Origin: Pseudomonas sp. FP2335
Lineage (GTDB): Bacteria; Pseudomonadota; Gammaproteobacteria; Pseudomonadales; Pseudomonadaceae
Direction of reading: 5' to 3'
Length of the DNA: 64,000 nucleotides
NCBI RefSeq assembly: GCF_030687535.1
Contig: NZ_CP117437.1
Location: 1,943,501 to 2,007,500 of the forward strand
Positions 21,460-30,964 of the stretch are shown piece by piece. The notes below the pieces were generated by a model that saw only the letters and a list, made by a program, of their open reading frames with translations, made no database searches and had not been told where the DNA came from. The first letter of the stretch is position 1; the number at the start of each line of letters is the position of its first letter. The position numbers were made by a program, and so were the translations under genes.

Positions 21460-21975
21460 TTAAAAGTTGTCAGTGGAAGTGAATACGCCGACCCGAAGGC
21501 CTTCGGCAGTATAGATCTCGCGACCGTCGACGCTCACCGAACCATCGGCGATGGCCAGGTTCAGCTTGCCCTTGAGGACGCGCTTGATTTGAATGTTGTA
21601 GGTGACTTTCTTGGCGGTCGGCAGGACCTGGCCAAAGAACTTCACTTCGCCCGAACCCAGGGCGCGACCGCGGCCCGGCAGACCCTGCCAGCCAAGGAAG
21701 AAGCCGACCAGCTGCCACATGGCGTCGAGGCCCAGGCAGCCTGGCATTACAGGATCGCCTTCGAAATGGCAGGCGAAGAACCACAGGTCCGGGGTGATAT
21801 CCAGCTCGGCGACCAATTCACCTTTGCCGTACTTGCCACCCTCTTCGCTGATATGGGTGATGCGATCCACCATCAGCATGTTCGGGGCGGGCAGTTGCGC
21901 GTTACCTGGGCCGAACAGCTCACCGCGACTGCAGCGCAGCAGGTCTTCCCGGGTAAAGGCGTTTTGTTTGGTCAT
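21460..21975 (-). CDS. fabA: 3-hydroxydecanoyl-ACP dehydratase/isomerase, FabA
   Basis: Bifunctional enzyme that dehydrates 3-hydroxydecanoyl-ACP and isomerises the trans-2 to the cis-3 product, starting unsaturated fatty acid synthesis; 171 residues, the family length. His70 ([14 protein letters not shown]) and Asp84 (GLDAMWQ) are the catalytic pair. GAGGAGCT-type ribosome-binding sequence lies just before the ATG. It is the promoter-proximal gene of fabAB and lies downstream of a palindrome typical of fatty-acid-sensing TetR repressors. Confidence 0.97.
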   Translation of the reverse strand: MTKQNAFTREDLLRCSRGELFGPGNAQLPAPNMLMVDRITHISEEGGKYGKGELVAELDITPDLWFFACHFEGDPVMPGCLGLDAMWQLVGFFLGWQGLPGRGRALGSGEVKFFGQVLPTAKKVTYNIQIKRVLKGKLNLAIADGSVSVDGREIYTAEGLRVGVFTSTDNF

Positions 21976-22107
21976 GCGAGCTCCTCAATAATCCCATGCG
22001 GCAGGGTAGGGTAGATCTTCCCGAACCGACTGAAGCATTACGCTTCATACCGGCAGCCTACACATAGACTATTGCGTTGTAGTGAAAGTCACAGCGGCAA
22101 GGCACTG

Positions 22108-22125
22108 AATGTACACTTGTTCACT
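22108..22125. promoter_or_regulatory. DesT/FabR-like operator upstream of fabA
   Basis: On the plus strand the site reads AATGTACACTTGTTCACT, an 18-bp imperfect palindrome (AGTGAACA facing TGTACATT). It closely fits the AGnGTACA-n2-TGTTCnCT type recognised by FabR in enterobacteria and DesT in Pseudomonas, which tune unsaturated fatty acid synthesis. It lies about 135 bp upstream of the fabA start. Assignment rests on motif recall and location only. Confidence 0.6.
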
Positions 22126-22223
22126 GAAATTTTAAACCGGGCCTGTTTATCGGTCCGTTTGGGTGCCTAAGACTGCCGCACTTTCGTCTTTCACGCCAGT
22201 CGGAGTTGGCTGATGGCGCAGCG

Positions 22224-24125
22224 CTATTGCACCCAGCGCTGCAGAATTTGCTGCAAATCCGTGCGTTTGAATGGCTTGGCCAGGTAATCGTTCATTCCGG
22301 CGGCCAGGCACGCTTCGCGGTCGCCCTGCAAGGCGTTGGCGGTCAGGGCGATGATCGGCAGGTCGGCGCAGCCCGGCAGTTGACGGATTTGTCGGGTCGC
22401 CTCGTAGCCGTCGACCAACGGCAGTCGGCAGTCCATCAGGATCGCGGTGAAAATCAGGCTCTCGGCACTGCGGATCGCCTCGGCGCCATCGATGGCCAGG
22501 CTCACTTCAAAGCCCAGGCTGCGCAGCATGGCTTCGACCACGGTGCGGTTGACCGGGTTGTCTTCCACCAGCAGCACATGGCGGCCATCACCGGCACTGT
22601 TTTTACCTTCGCTATCATGGGCAATCTTCGGCAGGTATTGCTGGTCGATGGCCAACGGGATTTCCAGGGTAAACACCGAACCGCGGCCTTCTTCGCTCTG
22701 CGCACGCAAGGTGCCGCCCATGCGTTCGGCCAGGGTGCGGGCGATCGGCAGGCCCAGGCCGGTGCCGCCGTAACGTCTTGAAATGGAACTGTCGGCCTGC
22801 TGGAACGCATCGAACATCAGCTCCAGGCGCTCGGCCGAAATTCCGATGCCGCTGTCGCGCACAGTGCAGGTAAACCACAACAGCTCGTGATCGAGGACCT
22901 GCCACTGGGGCTCGATCGTCACCGTGCCGTGTTCGGTGAATTTCAGTGCGTTGCCGATCAGGTTCACCAGGATCTGCCGGATTCGCGTCGGATCGCCCTG
23001 TACCTGCAGCGCGTCGATCCCCGCCGGAATCGGCAGCTCCAAGGTCAGCCCGCGTTGCTGGGCGCTGTGCTGGAAGGACTGGGCGCAGCTGTTGATCAGG
23101 TCTGCCAGGTTGAACGGAATATGCTCCAGCTCCAGGGCGGCACGTTCGATACGCGAGAAGTCGAGAATATCGTTGATCACCTTGAGCAGATGTTCGGTGG
23201 ATTCGGACGCCAGTGCCGCGTACTCGGTCTGCTCCTCGGTCATCTCGGTTGTTTCCAGCAGCTGCAACATGCCCAGCACGCCGTTCATCGGCGTGCGCAG
23301 CTCATGGCTCATCATTGCCAGGAAATCCGACTTGGCGTTGTTCGCCCGCTCCGCTTCCTCACGGGTCTGGATCAACTGCGCCATGGCCTGGTGCTGTTCG
23401 CGGCTGGCCTGGTTGAGGCCTTCGGCCAGGTTGTTGATATGCCGCGACAGGTCGCCCAATTCCGAGTCATCGACAATCGGCAGCGGCGTTTTGTAGTCGC
23501 CTTGCTGGATTGCCTTGACCGCATTGCCCATGGCGCTGATCGGCTGCGACAGGCTCGCCGCCAGACGGCGTGCCAGCAGAAAGGTGAATAGCAGGGCAAA
23601 CATCGCCAGGATGCCGGCCTTGAGCAGGATTTCCTGCTGGCGCTGGCTGAACGCATCGTTGGACATGCCAACGATCACTCGGCCCAGGTAATCCGCACGC
23701 GGCGCCTTGGGTTCGTTGAGGTTGTCCTGGAAAAAGTCATTGCCCAGTTGGATATGCTGCAAGCGGATCGGTGCCTGGAAGACTTTGACCGACAGCGAGC
23801 GGTCATGTCTTTCCGACGGCTGCTCGACGTACACCAGGATGTTTTCGGCACTGTCCTGGATCTCCAGGAAACGCACGTGGGGTGTGGCCAGTGTCGCGCG
23901 CAACAGGCTTTCCAGCACATCGTTGTTGCCGGAAATCACCCCGTACTCAGTGGCAGGTGCCAACTGGTTGGCGATCAATTGGCCGGTGTGGTCGAGTTCC
24001 TGGCGCAGGTCCTGGATCCGCACGAAGGTAAAGAAACTGATCAACAGCAACGTCAGCAACAGCGCCGGGCCCAGGGTGATGAGTTGGGTGCGGGTGTTGA
24101 TGTCCCAACGACGGCGTAAGGTCAT
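22224..24125 (-). CDS. Hybrid sensor histidine kinase (PA1611-like)
   Basis: 633-residue inner-membrane hybrid kinase. TM1 is about 14-34, then a periplasmic sensor region of about 130 residues (CHASE8-like by layout), TM2 about 169-186, HAMP about 187-240, a HisKA domain with the phospho-accepting His274 in MSHELRTPM, a HATPase with NLIGNALKF and GTGLGLPI, and a C-terminal receiver with phospho-Asp in [11 protein letters not shown]. There is no HPt domain, so phosphate must go to a separate HPt protein. Location next to fabA matches P. aeruginosa PA1611, a RetS/HptB-linked kinase; orthology is inferred. It overlaps the upstream binding-protein gene by 4 bp (ATGA). Confidence 0.9.
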   Translation of the reverse strand: MTLRRRWDINTRTQLITLGPALLLTLLLISFFTFVRIQDLRQELDHTGQLIANQLAPATEYGVISGNNDVLESLLRATLATPHVRFLEIQDSAENILVYVEQPSERHDRSLSVKVFQAPIRLQHIQLGNDFFQDNLNEPKAPRADYLGRVIVGMSNDAFSQRQQEILLKAGILAMFALLFTFLLARRLAASLSQPISAMGNAVKAIQQGDYKTPLPIVDDSELGDLSRHINNLAEGLNQASREQHQAMAQLIQTREEAERANNAKSDFLAMMSHELRTPMNGVLGMLQLLETTEMTEEQTEYAALASESTEHLLKVINDILDFSRIERAALELEHIPFNLADLINSCAQSFQHSAQQRGLTLELPIPAGIDALQVQGDPTRIRQILVNLIGNALKFTEHGTVTIEPQWQVLDHELLWFTCTVRDSGIGISAERLELMFDAFQQADSSISRRYGGTGLGLPIARTLAERMGGTLRAQSEEGRGSVFTLEIPLAIDQQYLPKIAHDSEGKNSAGDGRHVLLVEDNPVNRTVVEAMLRSLGFEVSLAIDGAEAIRSAESLIFTAILMDCRLPLVDGYEATRQIRQLPGCADLPIIALTANALQGDREACLAAGMNDYLAKPFKRTDLQQILQRWVQ

Positions 24126-25051
24126 GGGCGTTTTTCTCCTGCGGCCAGCCGGGCGGCGACGTCGCGTTCATCGACCTCTTCGAGCCCCAGCGAACGTGCG
24201 ACTTGCGGGTTGCCCGCGACTTTGAAATGTTCCGGGTACAGCGTGCGCGGCCAGGTGGCCGGTGGCTGGTCGAGCAGGCGGTCGAGCACCGCCAGCCAAT
24301 CGGCCTGATCGCTGTAGGTACTGGCCAGGCTGCCAGCGCGGACAAACCCGGCGTTGGGCCCCACCAGCGGCAATTGCCGGGCGTAGCTGCTCAACAGCAG
24401 GTTCTTCACGGTTTTCGGGTTGTACAGCTGCGGGTCATCAAGGCCGAGCAGCACGTCGCTGCTCTTGAACAGGTTTTGCAGCGGGCGACTGTCGTTGGTG
24501 TTGTCCCACAGCTGTGGCACCACCTCCAGGCCCATGGACTTGGCGTACTCGCGCACCTCTTGCAGCAGGAATTCGCTGTCGGCGGCGTAGAGCACGCCGA
24601 TGCGCCGGGCCTGGGGCAGGATGTGGGTGATCAGGCGCAATTGGCGCGCTAGCGGCGGGTCGCTCCAGAGCAGGCTGATCCGGGCCGGAAGGTGGTTGCC
24701 CAGGCGTTGCCGGGCTTGCAGGCGGCTAATGCGCAGCACCAGGGTTGGAGGGCCCAGGCTGTCTTGCAGGCGCCAGTCGAGGCCGGCCAGGTCCAGCAGG
24801 ATCAGGTGCGTGGCGGCAGGCAGGCGGCTCGGCGCGGGCAGGTCCTTGAGCGGGGTGAAGGTCACGCGGTCTTCCGGGCGCTCTTTGGCCAGGGCGTTGA
24901 CGAAGGCCTGCACGCCGGCACCGTCTTCGGCTGCGGTGAGCAGGATGTCGGCACTCCACGCTGGCGTGCTCGGCAACAGGCACACCAGCAGCAGGGCGCG
25001 CCGCCAAAGCCTGAGTATTGAGAGGAGGGTCATCCTTGACTGTGCGCCCAT
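24122..25051 (-). CDS. Periplasmic ABC-type substrate-binding protein (PF04392-like)
   Basis: 309-residue secreted protein. A signal peptide ([18 protein letters not shown]) is followed by a two-lobed type I periplasmic-binding fold: [18 protein letters not shown] at the start and [23 protein letters not shown] in the middle, as in ABC_sub_bind (PF04392) proteins. No ABC permease or ATPase gene is nearby. Instead it sits between a TonB-dependent receptor (2-bp gap) and a hybrid kinase (4-bp overlap), which suggests a sensory role. The first ATG is used; an internal ATG at 25033 is possible. Confidence 0.85.
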   Translation of the reverse strand: MGAQSRMTLLSILRLWRRALLLVCLLPSTPAWSADILLTAAEDGAGVQAFVNALAKERPEDRVTFTPLKDLPAPSRLPAATHLILLDLAGLDWRLQDSLGPPTLVLRISRLQARQRLGNHLPARISLLWSDPPLARQLRLITHILPQARRIGVLYAADSEFLLQEVREYAKSMGLEVVPQLWDNTNDSRPLQNLFKSSDVLLGLDDPQLYNPKTVKNLLLSSYARQLPLVGPNAGFVRAGSLASTYSDQADWLAVLDRLLDQPPATWPRTLYPEHFKVAGNPQVARSLGLEEVDERDVAARLAAGEKRP

Positions 25052-25052
25052 G

Positions 25053-27173
25053 TCAGAACTCTAACTCGGCGCTGAAGTAGAGCACGTGGCGGTGGTCGTA
25101 ATTGTTGTCGGCCCAGGTGGTGGGCTGGTTATCGAGGCGTTGTTGCAACATGCCGGCCAGCTCCACGTTGGCTTTGCCCAGGGCAATGCGCTTGGCCACC
25201 CGCAGGTCGACCCGTTCGAAGCGATATTGATTGAGTGCGTCGTCGCCATAGTAGAACAGCGCGCTGGACCAACCCTGGCCCCATTCCCGCAGCCAGCCGG
25301 CCGAACCGCTGTTACGCGCGGTCTGGGCTTTGTCCCGGGGGTTGCTGGTGGTGGCGTCGACGTAAGCATAGGTCAGCCGCAGGCGGTCGGCGCTGCTCAT
25401 GCGCCAGTCGAACTGCGACTCGGCACCGGTAAACCGCGAACTGTTGGCGTTGCTGGCGATGTACTGGTTGTTGCGCAGCGGCGAGCTGATCATCTCGGTG
25501 ATCTCGTCGTAGAACAGCTTCACGTCGAGGTTCAGCCCGAGGTCGGCGAAGAAGCCGTTGTAGCCCAGTTCCCGCGAGCGCATCAGCTCTTTGTCGAGGT
25601 TGCCCGGGCCGCGTGTCACCACGAAGTACTGGCCGGAATTCTGCCCGTAGGTCGGCGAACTGAGGTTGGTGACGCGGTAGCTCCAGTTGACGTTGTTTTC
25701 GAACATGTCCGGCGAACGGATCGCCTCGGAGTACACCGCACGCAGGCCGTGGCGCGGGTTGATCAGGTAGTTGACCGCCACCCGTGGCGTCAGCGAGCTG
25801 CCACTGAGGTGGGTGTCTTCGAACATCGCGCCGCCCTGCAACAACCAGTGTTCGCTGGCGCGCCACTCCAACTGGCCGAACAGGCGCCAGGTGGTGTCGT
25901 CCAGGGTGCCGTTGAAGTAGGTGTCGGAGTCGGCGCGGTCGTAGCGATAATTCACACCGCTGACCAGGCGCAGGCTGTCGGACAGGCTCAGGGTGTCCTG
26001 GATCTCCAGGTCGTAGCGGTTTTCACGGGTACTCTGGTTGATGTCGCCGCACACGCTCTGGCTGGCACCGTTGCGCCACTGGTCCAGGACCTGGTTACCC
26101 AGTGCTTGCTCGTCGGCGCCGCCGGGCGGCGCGACACCCTGGCTGTAGCTGTCCATGTGCCGTGCCAGTTGCTCGGCATAATTGGGATTGAGTTGCCACA
26201 GGCGCGTCAGTTCCGGGCTGAACGAGACCTTGGCGTCGCAGGCCTTCCAGATCTGCCGGCGATCCCACTGCTGGGCGGAGCCCTGGATATACAGGCTGTG
26301 CTCGGGATTGAAATCGAAGTTCCAGCGCAGGGAGCCGGCGTAGTCCTTGGCGGTGACGTCCGAATTGTCGCCACCTTCGGTAATCCCCGCGAAGACCGGC
26401 ATGTAGGTGTAGGGCCGCTGGTTGGTCCCTTCCTTGGCATTCAGCTGCCAGTCGATGCTTTGTTGCGCGTTCAACGTCTGGCTCACGGCCAGGCTGAAGC
26501 GGTTGAGACGGCGACTGTCACGGCGGTCGGCGCCGGCGGCATCGCTGTCAAAGCCGTCGTCCTGTTGCCCCGACAGCGACAGGCGCAAGTCGCCAGTGTC
26601 CCAGCGCACGCCCTGGCTGGCGTAGAAGTCGTTGATCCCGCGTTCGCCACGGATGACCTTGACCCGCGTGCCCTGGCTGTTGGCCGGCGAGCGAGTGAGG
26701 ATATTGACTACCGCCATCAGCGCGTTGGCGCCGTAACTCACGGTATTGGGGCCGCGGAATACTTCGATGCGCTCGATGTCTTCCATGGCCACTGGAATGT
26801 CGCTCCAGTCCACGGTCGCCAGGCCCGCGCGGTACACCGAGCGTCCGTCGATCAACACCTGCATGCGTCGCGCATCGCTGGCGCTGGTGCCGTGGTAGTT
26901 CACCGCCGCCTGGTTGCCGGTGGTGTAGCCGACCATCATCCCCGGCACCAGGCGCAGCAGCTCGCTGATGTCCCGCGCGCCGCTGGCCTTGATCAACTCG
27001 CTGTCGATCACGGTCATGCTGCCCGGCACGGCCGCCGCCGATTGCTTCAGGCGCGTCGCGGTCAGGACCTGCGGCAACGGCTGGTTGTCGAGGAACAGAT
27101 CGTCGGCCATGGCCGCGCCGCTGCACAGCAGCAGCCACAACACTGATGAACGGGGAGGAGGGCCCAAATACAC
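25053..27173 (-). CDS. TonB-dependent outer-membrane receptor
   Basis: 706-residue outer-membrane receptor. A signal peptide precedes ADDLFL, LPQVLTATR is a plausible TonB box, the plug domain follows (PGSMTVIDSELI to VVNILTRSP), and the barrel ends in AELEF with the terminal Phe required for assembly. There is no N-terminal secretin/STN signalling domain, so it is a plain transducer of substrate, not a FecA-type one. Two Cys residues in predicted loops (WKACDAKV, SVCGDINQS) may form a disulfide. It starts with GTG; AAGG lies 7 nt upstream. It is first of a three-gene operon; no Fur box was recognised. The ligand is unknown. Confidence 0.88.
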   Translation of the reverse strand: MYLGPPPRSSVLWLLLCSGAAMADDLFLDNQPLPQVLTATRLKQSAAAVPGSMTVIDSELIKASGARDISELLRLVPGMMVGYTTGNQAAVNYHGTSASDARRMQVLIDGRSVYRAGLATVDWSDIPVAMEDIERIEVFRGPNTVSYGANALMAVVNILTRSPANSQGTRVKVIRGERGINDFYASQGVRWDTGDLRLSLSGQQDDGFDSDAAGADRRDSRRLNRFSLAVSQTLNAQQSIDWQLNAKEGTNQRPYTYMPVFAGITEGGDNSDVTAKDYAGSLRWNFDFNPEHSLYIQGSAQQWDRRQIWKACDAKVSFSPELTRLWQLNPNYAEQLARHMDSYSQGVAPPGGADEQALGNQVLDQWRNGASQSVCGDINQSTRENRYDLEIQDTLSLSDSLRLVSGVNYRYDRADSDTYFNGTLDDTTWRLFGQLEWRASEHWLLQGGAMFEDTHLSGSSLTPRVAVNYLINPRHGLRAVYSEAIRSPDMFENNVNWSYRVTNLSSPTYGQNSGQYFVVTRGPGNLDKELMRSRELGYNGFFADLGLNLDVKLFYDEITEMISSPLRNNQYIASNANSSRFTGAESQFDWRMSSADRLRLTYAYVDATTSNPRDKAQTARNSGSAGWLREWGQGWSSALFYYGDDALNQYRFERVDLRVAKRIALGKANVELAGMLQQRLDNQPTTWADNNYDHRHVLYFSAELEF

Positions 27174-27325
27174 GGAACGGCCTTGATAATGACGGATAGC
27201 CGCCCATGTTAACTGAGGTCGGGCCTTTTGCCAGTCGTAGGACTTGCAATTACTTCACACGGGTGTGGCATTTTCCGACATGTGAACGAATTGACACGGG
27301 GGCTGGCCGCAAGCGGGTCGCCCCG

Positions 27326-27331
27326 TATAAT
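27326..27331 (+). promoter_or_regulatory. Candidate -10 element of gpsA
   Basis: A perfect TATAAT lies about 38 bp before the gpsA start. The TTGACA at 27291-27296 is 29 bp away, too far to be its partner, so the promoter would have a poor -35 or need an activator. Confidence 0.5.
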
Positions 27332-27368
27332 GCGGCCATCGCCATTGGTATGGATTAACGGATTGCAT

Positions 27369-28394
27369 ATGACTGAACAGCGCCCTATTGCGGTCCTTGG
27401 AGGCGGAAGTTTTGGCACCGCCGTGGCTAACCTGCTGGCGGAGAACGGCCACGTGGTACGCCAGTGGATGCGTGATCCCGAGCAGGCCGAAGCCATCCGG
27501 GTGCACCGCGAAAATCCCCGTTACCTTAAAGGCATCAAGATCCACCCGGCGGTCGAGCCGGTGACGGACTTGCTGGCGACACTGACGGACTGCGACCTGT
27601 GCTTCGTCGCGCTGCCGTCCAGCGCGTTGCGCACGGTACTGGCGCCCCACGCCGAGCGCCTGGCGGGCAAGCTGCTGGTCAGCCTGACCAAGGGCATCGA
27701 GGCGCAGACCTTCATGCTGATGAGCGAAATCCTCGCCGAGATCGCTCCCCAGGCGCGTATTGGCGTGCTGTCCGGGCCGAACCTGGCGCGGGAAGTCGCC
27801 GAACACGCGCTGACCGCCACGGTCATCGCCAGTGAAGACGAAGAGCTGTGCGAGCGCGTGCAGGCGGTGTTGCACGGGCGTACCTTCCGCGTCTACGCCA
27901 GTGGCGACCGGTTTGGCGTCGAGTTGGGCGGTGCGTTGAAAAACGTCTACGCGATCATCGCCGGCATGGCGGTGGCGCTGGGCATGGGCGAAAACACCAA
28001 GAGCATGCTGATCACCCGCGCCCTGGCCGAGATGACCCGCTTTGCGGTCAACCAGGGCGCCAACCCGATGACCTTTCTCGGGCTGGCGGGCGTGGGCGAC
28101 TTGATCGTCACCTGCTCGTCGCCGAAAAGCCGCAACTACCAAGTCGGTTTCGCCCTGGGCCAGGGCTTGAGCCTGGAAGACGCGGTGACGCGCCTGGGTG
28201 AAGTGGCCGAAGGCGTCAACACCCTCAAGGTCCTCAAGGCCAAGGCCCAGGAAGTCGGGGTGTACATGCCGTTGGTTGCCGGGTTGCATGCGATCCTGTT
28301 TGAAGGGCGCACCTTGAACCAGGTGATCGAGTTGTTGATGCGCGCCGAACCGAAAACCGATGTCGACTTTATTTCCACCAGTGGTTTCAACTGA
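27369..28394 (+). CDS. gpsA: Glycerol-3-phosphate dehydrogenase [NAD(P)+], GpsA
   Basis: Reduces dihydroxyacetone phosphate to sn-glycerol 3-phosphate for phospholipid synthesis; 341 residues, cytoplasmic. [12 protein letters not shown] near the N-terminus is the dinucleotide-binding motif and [14 protein letters not shown] carries the catalytic Lys. The frame opens upstream at 27228, but the ATG at 27369 gives the family start [13 protein letters not shown]. It heads a small co-directional block with a DUF4389 gene and sixA. Confidence 0.96.
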   Translation: MTEQRPIAVLGGGSFGTAVANLLAENGHVVRQWMRDPEQAEAIRVHRENPRYLKGIKIHPAVEPVTDLLATLTDCDLCFVALPSSALRTVLAPHAERLAGKLLVSLTKGIEAQTFMLMSEILAEIAPQARIGVLSGPNLAREVAEHALTATVIASEDEELCERVQAVLHGRTFRVYASGDRFGVELGGALKNVYAIIAGMAVALGMGENTKSMLITRALAEMTRFAVNQGANPMTFLGLAGVGDLIVTCSSPKSRNYQVGFALGQGLSLEDAVTRLGEVAEGVNTLKVLKAKAQEVGVYMPLVAGLHAILFEGRTLNQVIELLMRAEPKTDVDFISTSGFN

Positions 28395-28404
28395 GGAACG
28401 CGTC

Positions 28405-28752
28405 ATGAACGATCCGAAAGCAGCGCCCAAGTACGAATCCATTGTCCTGCGCATCCTGTGGATGCTGGTGTTTGCCCTGGTGTGGCAAGTCGCGCAGTTC
28501 CTGCTCGGCGCGTTGGTGGTGGTGCAGTTGATCTACCGCTTGATCTACGGCGCGCCCAACCTGGGCCTGATGAACTTTGGCGATAGCCTCAGCCAGTTCC
28601 TTGCGCAGATCGGCCGTTTCGGCAGCTTCCATACCGAGCAAAAGCCCTGGCCGTTCGCCGATTGGCCAACCCCGCGCGCACCCGAGGGCGAAGCCGCCCA
28701 CAGCGTGCCGCCGGCACCGCACCCGGTGCGTGATGAAGAGCCGAAACTGTGA
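28405..28752 (+). CDS. DUF4389 family membrane protein
   Basis: 115-residue protein. An amphipathic-to-hydrophobic core (YESIVLRILWMLVFALVWQVAQFLLGALVVVQLIYRLIYG) spans about residues 9-50 and probably crosses the membrane twice; the C-terminal tail is Pro-rich and hydrophilic. GAGG lies 9 nt before the ATG at 28405. It follows gpsA by 10 bp and overlaps sixA by GTGA. This three-gene order is conserved in pseudomonads from memory. No function is known to me. Confidence 0.83.
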   Translation: MNDPKAAPKYESIVLRILWMLVFALVWQVAQFLLGALVVVQLIYRLIYGAPNLGLMNFGDSLSQFLAQIGRFGSFHTEQKPWPFADWPTPRAPEGEAAHSVPPAPHPVRDEEPKL

Positions 28753-29198
28753 AGCTGTGGATTCTGCGCCACGGTGAAGCCGAAGGGCACGCCCGCACGG
28801 ATGCCGAGCGCAATCTCACCGAGCACGGTCGCGGCGAAGTGTTGCGCAGCGCCGCGCACCTGATCGGCCAGCCCATCAGCGCAATCATCGCCAGCCCCTA
28901 TGTGCGTGCGCAGCAGACCGCGCAGCTGGTGCGCCAGGCGCTCGGCTTTGAGCCACAGATCCGTACGGTGCCGTGGCTGACCCCCGAGGGCAATCCGTTG
29001 CAGGTGCTCGAACAACTCGACACGGATGACAATGTGCTGCTGGTCAGCCACCAGCCTTTGGTGGGCAGCCTGATCAGCTTTTTGCAACACGGCCATCAGC
29101 GCCAGCCGCAACCGATGCACACCGCAAGCCTCGCGGAACTGGAAGGGGATTTTCCGCTGGCGGGGCTGATGAGCCTGGTCAGCGTCAAAAATCCGTAG
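28749..29198 (+). CDS. sixA: Phosphohistidine phosphatase SixA
   Basis: 149-residue histidine phosphatase of the RHG family, cytoplasmic. MKLWILRHGEA places the catalytic His at residue 8 next to Arg7, with a second conserved His in LLVSHQPLVG. SixA removes phosphate from phosphohistidine, on HPt domains and PTS-Ntr proteins in E. coli. It starts with GTG overlapping the DUF4389 stop. Its closeness to a hybrid kinase gene that needs an external HPt partner is suggestive but unproven. Confidence 0.9.
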   Translation: MKLWILRHGEAEGHARTDAERNLTEHGRGEVLRSAAHLIGQPISAIIASPYVRAQQTAQLVRQALGFEPQIRTVPWLTPEGNPLQVLEQLDTDDNVLLVSHQPLVGSLISFLQHGHQRQPQPMHTASLAELEGDFPLAGLMSLVSVKNP

Positions 29199-29226
29199 GA
29201 TGGATCGCTGCTTTGTGTGTGATATA

Positions 29227-29256
29227 TAGTCAACCAAGCAAGTGCTTGGTTGGCTA
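29227..29256. promoter_or_regulatory. Palindromic operator upstream of the acyl-CoA ligase gene
   Basis: CAACCAAGCA (29231-29240) and TGCTTGGTTG (29243-29252) are perfect inverted half-sites around the dinucleotide AG, and outer bases TAG/CTA extend the symmetry to 14 of 15 positions per arm. The length and spacing fit a TetR-family dimer. It lies 30-55 bp before the ATG and near TATATA/TATGAT elements, so repression by occlusion is plausible. No regulator gene is adjacent. Confidence 0.75.
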
Positions 29257-29283
29257 TGATCGGACCACACAGGAGCGCGTCCC

Positions 29284-30933
29284 ATGCCCGTCGCTTTTCG
29301 TTTGCCGTTGCAGGTCTTCTTTGAACGCGAAGCGCGCCATCCGCGCCAGACTTTCCTGGTGCAGCCGGTCGGCGGCGGCGAAGTGCAACGCCTGTCCTGG
29401 GCCGAGGTGGGCCATCAGGCCCGTTGCGCCGCGCACTGGCTGCGCGCCCGAGAGTTGCCCCACGGTTCGCACATTGCCCTGATCTCGAAAAACTGCGCGC
29501 ACTGGATCATTGCCGACCTGGCGATCTGGATGGCCGGGCACGTCTGCGTCCCCCTTTACCCCAACCTCACCGCCGATTCCGTCGCCCATGTGCTGACGCA
29601 CTCCGAGGCAGCGCTGGCGTTTATCGGCAAGCTGGACGACTGGCCCGCGATGGCACCGGGCGTGCCGAAGGGGGTGCCGACCATCAGCCTGCCGCTATGC
29701 CCGGTGGGCGCTTTCGATTTCCGCTGGGCCGACTTGCAGGCCTGCTCGCCGATCCAGGATAACCCCACGCCTGCGGCGTCGGACCTCGCGACCATCATCT
29801 ATACCTCCGGCACCACCGGCTTGCCCAAGGGTGTGATGCACAGCTTCGGCGCCCTGGGGTTCGCGGCCACGCGCGGCACTGAATTATTTGGGCTGGGGGA
29901 GGGCGACCGCTTGTTGTCGTACTTGCCGCTGTGCCATGTGGCCGAACGGATGTTTGTGGAAATGGCGGCCATCTATACCGGGCAAACAGTATTTTTCGCG
30001 CAAAGCCTTGATACGTTTCTGACTGACCTGCGCCGGGCGCGGCCGACGGCGTTGTTTGGCGTGCCACGTATCTGGACCAAATTCCAGCTGGGCGTCTACG
30101 CCAAGATCCCGCAAAAACGCCTCGACTTGCTGTTGCGCCTGCCATTTATCGGTAAGCGCATCGGCCATAAAGTGCTGGCAGGCCTCGGCCTGGATCAGTT
30201 GCGCATTGCCCTGTCCGGTGCGGCGCCCGTGCCCGAAGCGCTGCTGCGCTGGTATCAGCGCCTGGGCCTGGATGTGCTGGAGGTGTACGGCATGACCGAG
30301 AGCTGCGGCTACTCCCATGTGTGTCGTCCCGGCCAGCAGACAATCGGCTGGATCGGCCTGCCGTGCCCTGGGGTTGAAGTGCGCATCGACGCCTCGGGCG
30401 AAGTGCAGGTGCGCAGTGGCGCGACCATGCTCGGCTATTTCAAGGACCCCGAGAAAACCGCCGAGACCCTCACTGCCGACGGCTTTCTGCGTACCGGCGA
30501 CAAGGGCGAGCAGGATGCCGACGGCCGCCTGCGCCTGACCGGGCGGCTCAAGGAAATCTTCAAGACCAGCAAAGGCAAATATGTGGCGCCGGCGCCGATT
30601 GAAAACCGCCTGGCCGAACACGCGCACATCGAGCAGGTGTGCGTGGTCGGCGATGGCCTGGGCGCGCCGATAGGCTTGTGCGTGCTGTCGACGCTGGACC
30701 TCGACCGGCAAACCCTGCGCGCCAGCCTGGAGCGCTGGTTGGAACAGGTCAACCAGGCGCTGGATAAACATGAGCGCCTGGGCCAGTTGGTGGTGGTCAA
30801 GGACAGCTGGGCAGTGGAGAACGGGTTCCTGACGCCGACCCTGAAGATCAAGCGCAACGTGATCGAATCGACTTACGGTGCACATTTGCAAACCTGGAGC
30901 GAGCGTTCCGAATCGGTTCTGTGGCAGGATTAG
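29284..30933 (+). CDS. AMP-binding long-chain acyl-CoA ligase
   Basis: 549-residue member of the ANL superfamily, activating a carboxylic acid to acyl-AMP and then acyl-CoA. The P-loop IIYTSGTTGLPKGV is near residue 170, YGMTESCGYSH is the A5 motif, GFLRTGDKGEQDADGRLRLTGR the A7/A8 hinge, and LKIKRN the C-terminal catalytic Lys. The overall arrangement resembles bubblegum-type long-chain acyl-CoA synthetases. GGAG lies before the ATG. A thioesterase gene follows on the same strand, giving an activation/hydrolysis pair. Confidence 0.9.
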   Translation: MPVAFRLPLQVFFEREARHPRQTFLVQPVGGGEVQRLSWAEVGHQARCAAHWLRARELPHGSHIALISKNCAHWIIADLAIWMAGHVCVPLYPNLTADSVAHVLTHSEAALAFIGKLDDWPAMAPGVPKGVPTISLPLCPVGAFDFRWADLQACSPIQDNPTPAASDLATIIYTSGTTGLPKGVMHSFGALGFAATRGTELFGLGEGDRLLSYLPLCHVAERMFVEMAAIYTGQTVFFAQSLDTFLTDLRRARPTALFGVPRIWTKFQLGVYAKIPQKRLDLLLRLPFIGKRIGHKVLAGLGLDQLRIALSGAAPVPEALLRWYQRLGLDVLEVYGMTESCGYSHVCRPGQQTIGWIGLPCPGVEVRIDASGEVQVRSGATMLGYFKDPEKTAETLTADGFLRTGDKGEQDADGRLRLTGRLKEIFKTSKGKYVAPAPIENRLAEHAHIEQVCVVGDGLGAPIGLCVLSTLDLDRQTLRASLERWLEQVNQALDKHERLGQLVVVKDSWAVENGFLTPTLKIKRNVIESTYGAHLQTWSERSESVLWQD

Positions 30934-30964
30934 GCTCATCATAAAACAGACAAGGACTACTCCC

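Noticed and set aside
27291-27331. TTGACA and TATAAT upstream of gpsA as one promoter
   Set aside because: The spacing is 29 bp, far beyond the 16-18 bp that sigma-70 tolerates.
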